IMG/VR virus record: IMGVR_UViG_3300042894_003543
Coordinates: 1-22,477 of that record
Length of the DNA: 22,477 bases
Reading direction: 5' to 3' (one strand)
Source: a virus
Shown here: piece after piece, positions 22,008 through 22,477 of the stretch
How the letters are laid out: each line of letters starts with the position of its first letter
How positions within the stretch are numbered: position 1 is the stretch's first letter
Translations under genes and position numbers: made by a program
Notes under the pieces: generated by a model
Databases searched by the model: none
What the model was told of the DNA's origin: nothing
The model's input: the letters and a program-made list of their open reading frames with translations, nothing else

Positions 22008-22404
22008 TGATTTATACGATGAGTTTTACGCTTCAGTAAAACTTATCAGTGGTGAAGAAGTTCTTTGTCTTATCATTATTGATAAAACTAATCCTGAACA
22101 TGTTATGCTAGATAACCCAGTTATCTGTGTAGAAATTCGTTCCCCTGGAACGAATATACCCTCTGGGTATAAATTTGAACCATGGATAAAATTTTCTACT
22201 GATCAAATGTTTTTACTTGAAACTTCAAGGATCATTACAGTTAGTGAAGTCAAAGATGAAGACATCATTGAAACTTACAAACATGTTGTCAATGTAGGGT
22301 TCAAACAGTCTCATCCAGATATCAGTAAAGAGATGGGATATATTTCTTCTGTTGATGATGCTAGAGATCTTCTAGAGAAGCTTTATAATACTAAAAGTAG
22401 TTAA
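21982..22404 (+). CDS. Unknown protein with a possible Sm-like N-terminal domain
   Basis: 140 codons. The start overlaps the end of uvsW by 26 bases and has a good Shine-Dalgarno (GAGGAGAAG, 7 bases upstream). Residues about 14-88 are beta-rich, with a pattern of short strands (YASVKLISGEEVLCLIIID, HVMLDNPVICVEIRS, EPWIKFSTDQMFLLETSRII, TVSEV) that recalls the Sm/Hfq small-barrel fold, including the SGEEV turn. The C-terminal 50 residues are helical (DEDIIETYKHVVNVGF; DDARDLLEKLYNTKSS). If the fold is right it could bind RNA or nucleotides, but this is pattern-based inference. Proteins like this are common beside uvsW in cyanomyoviruses without a known function. Confidence 0.75.
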   Translation: MKSFKSKSDDLYDEFYASVKLISGEEVLCLIIIDKTNPEHVMLDNPVICVEIRSPGTNIPSGYKFEPWIKFSTDQMFLLETSRIITVSEVKDEDIIETYKHVVNVGFKQSHPDISKEMGYISSVDDARDLLEKLYNTKSS

Positions 22405-22446
22405 GCTATATTACCTTCAACCCTGACAGAGTTATTCTACAGACAT

Positions 22447-22475
22447 TTGAACATCTTGTCAAGCTATGCTATAAT
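22447..22475 (+). promoter_or_regulatory. Candidate sigma70-type promoter at the right edge
   Basis: -35 TTGAAC (22447-22452), 17-base spacer, -10 TATAAT (22470-22475, perfect) with an extended -10 TG at 22467-22468. It lies in the noncoding end after the last gene and points rightwards, out of the window. Confidence 0.65.
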
Positions 22476-22477
22476 TG

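Overview
The window reads as the structural/morphogenesis block of a T4-like myovirus of marine picocyanobacteria (a cyanomyovirus). The basis is the canonical T4 order gp13-gp14-gp15-gp16-(ORF)-gp17-gp18-gp19-gp20-(gp67-like)-(ORF)-gp21-gp22-gp23, followed by gp3-uvsY-uvsW. It is AT-rich, its late promoters resemble the T4 TATAAATA motif, and it carries a cyanobacterial-type plastoquinol terminal oxidase (PTOX) gene. All genes lie on the + strand. I see no tRNA, integrase, insertion sequence or CRISPR array. All identifications come from reading the sequence; no database search was run.

Left part (1-3100): the 3' part of a repetitive virion/tail-fibre-like gene that is cut by the window edge, a terminator, a 62-codon coiled-coil ORF, a late promoter with an about 110-nt leader ending in a second terminator, and a second repetitive virion protein with three C-terminal modules. 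Middle (3126-12893): neck proteins gp13 and gp14, tail terminator gp15, small terminase gp16, a lysine-rich modular protein of unknown role, large terminase gp17 with ATPase and nuclease motifs intact, tail sheath gp18 and tail tube gp19. Head block (12922-18596): portal gp20, a small acidic gp67-like protein, an unknown beta-rich protein, prohead protease gp21, scaffold gp22 and major capsid gp23, closed by a strong terminator. Together these genes build the prohead (portal, core, protease, shell), package DNA through the terminase, and finish neck and tail.

Between the capsid terminator and gp3 is an accessory island (about 18650-19545): a 28-codon predicted membrane peptide, PTOX, a 35-codon predicted membrane peptide and a 53-codon charged helical ORF. 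The first three overlap by 4 nt or 1 nt, and a sigma70-like promoter lies just inside the first. This is the most unusual part of the window. Tail completion protein gp3, recombination mediator uvsY, helicase uvsW and a beta-rich unknown protein follow. An extended -10 sigma70-type promoter sits at the right edge.

Octamers of the form NATAAATA lie in front of six of the transcription blocks, which suggests late expression driven by a gp55-type sigma. The PTOX island and the right edge instead show host-type promoters.
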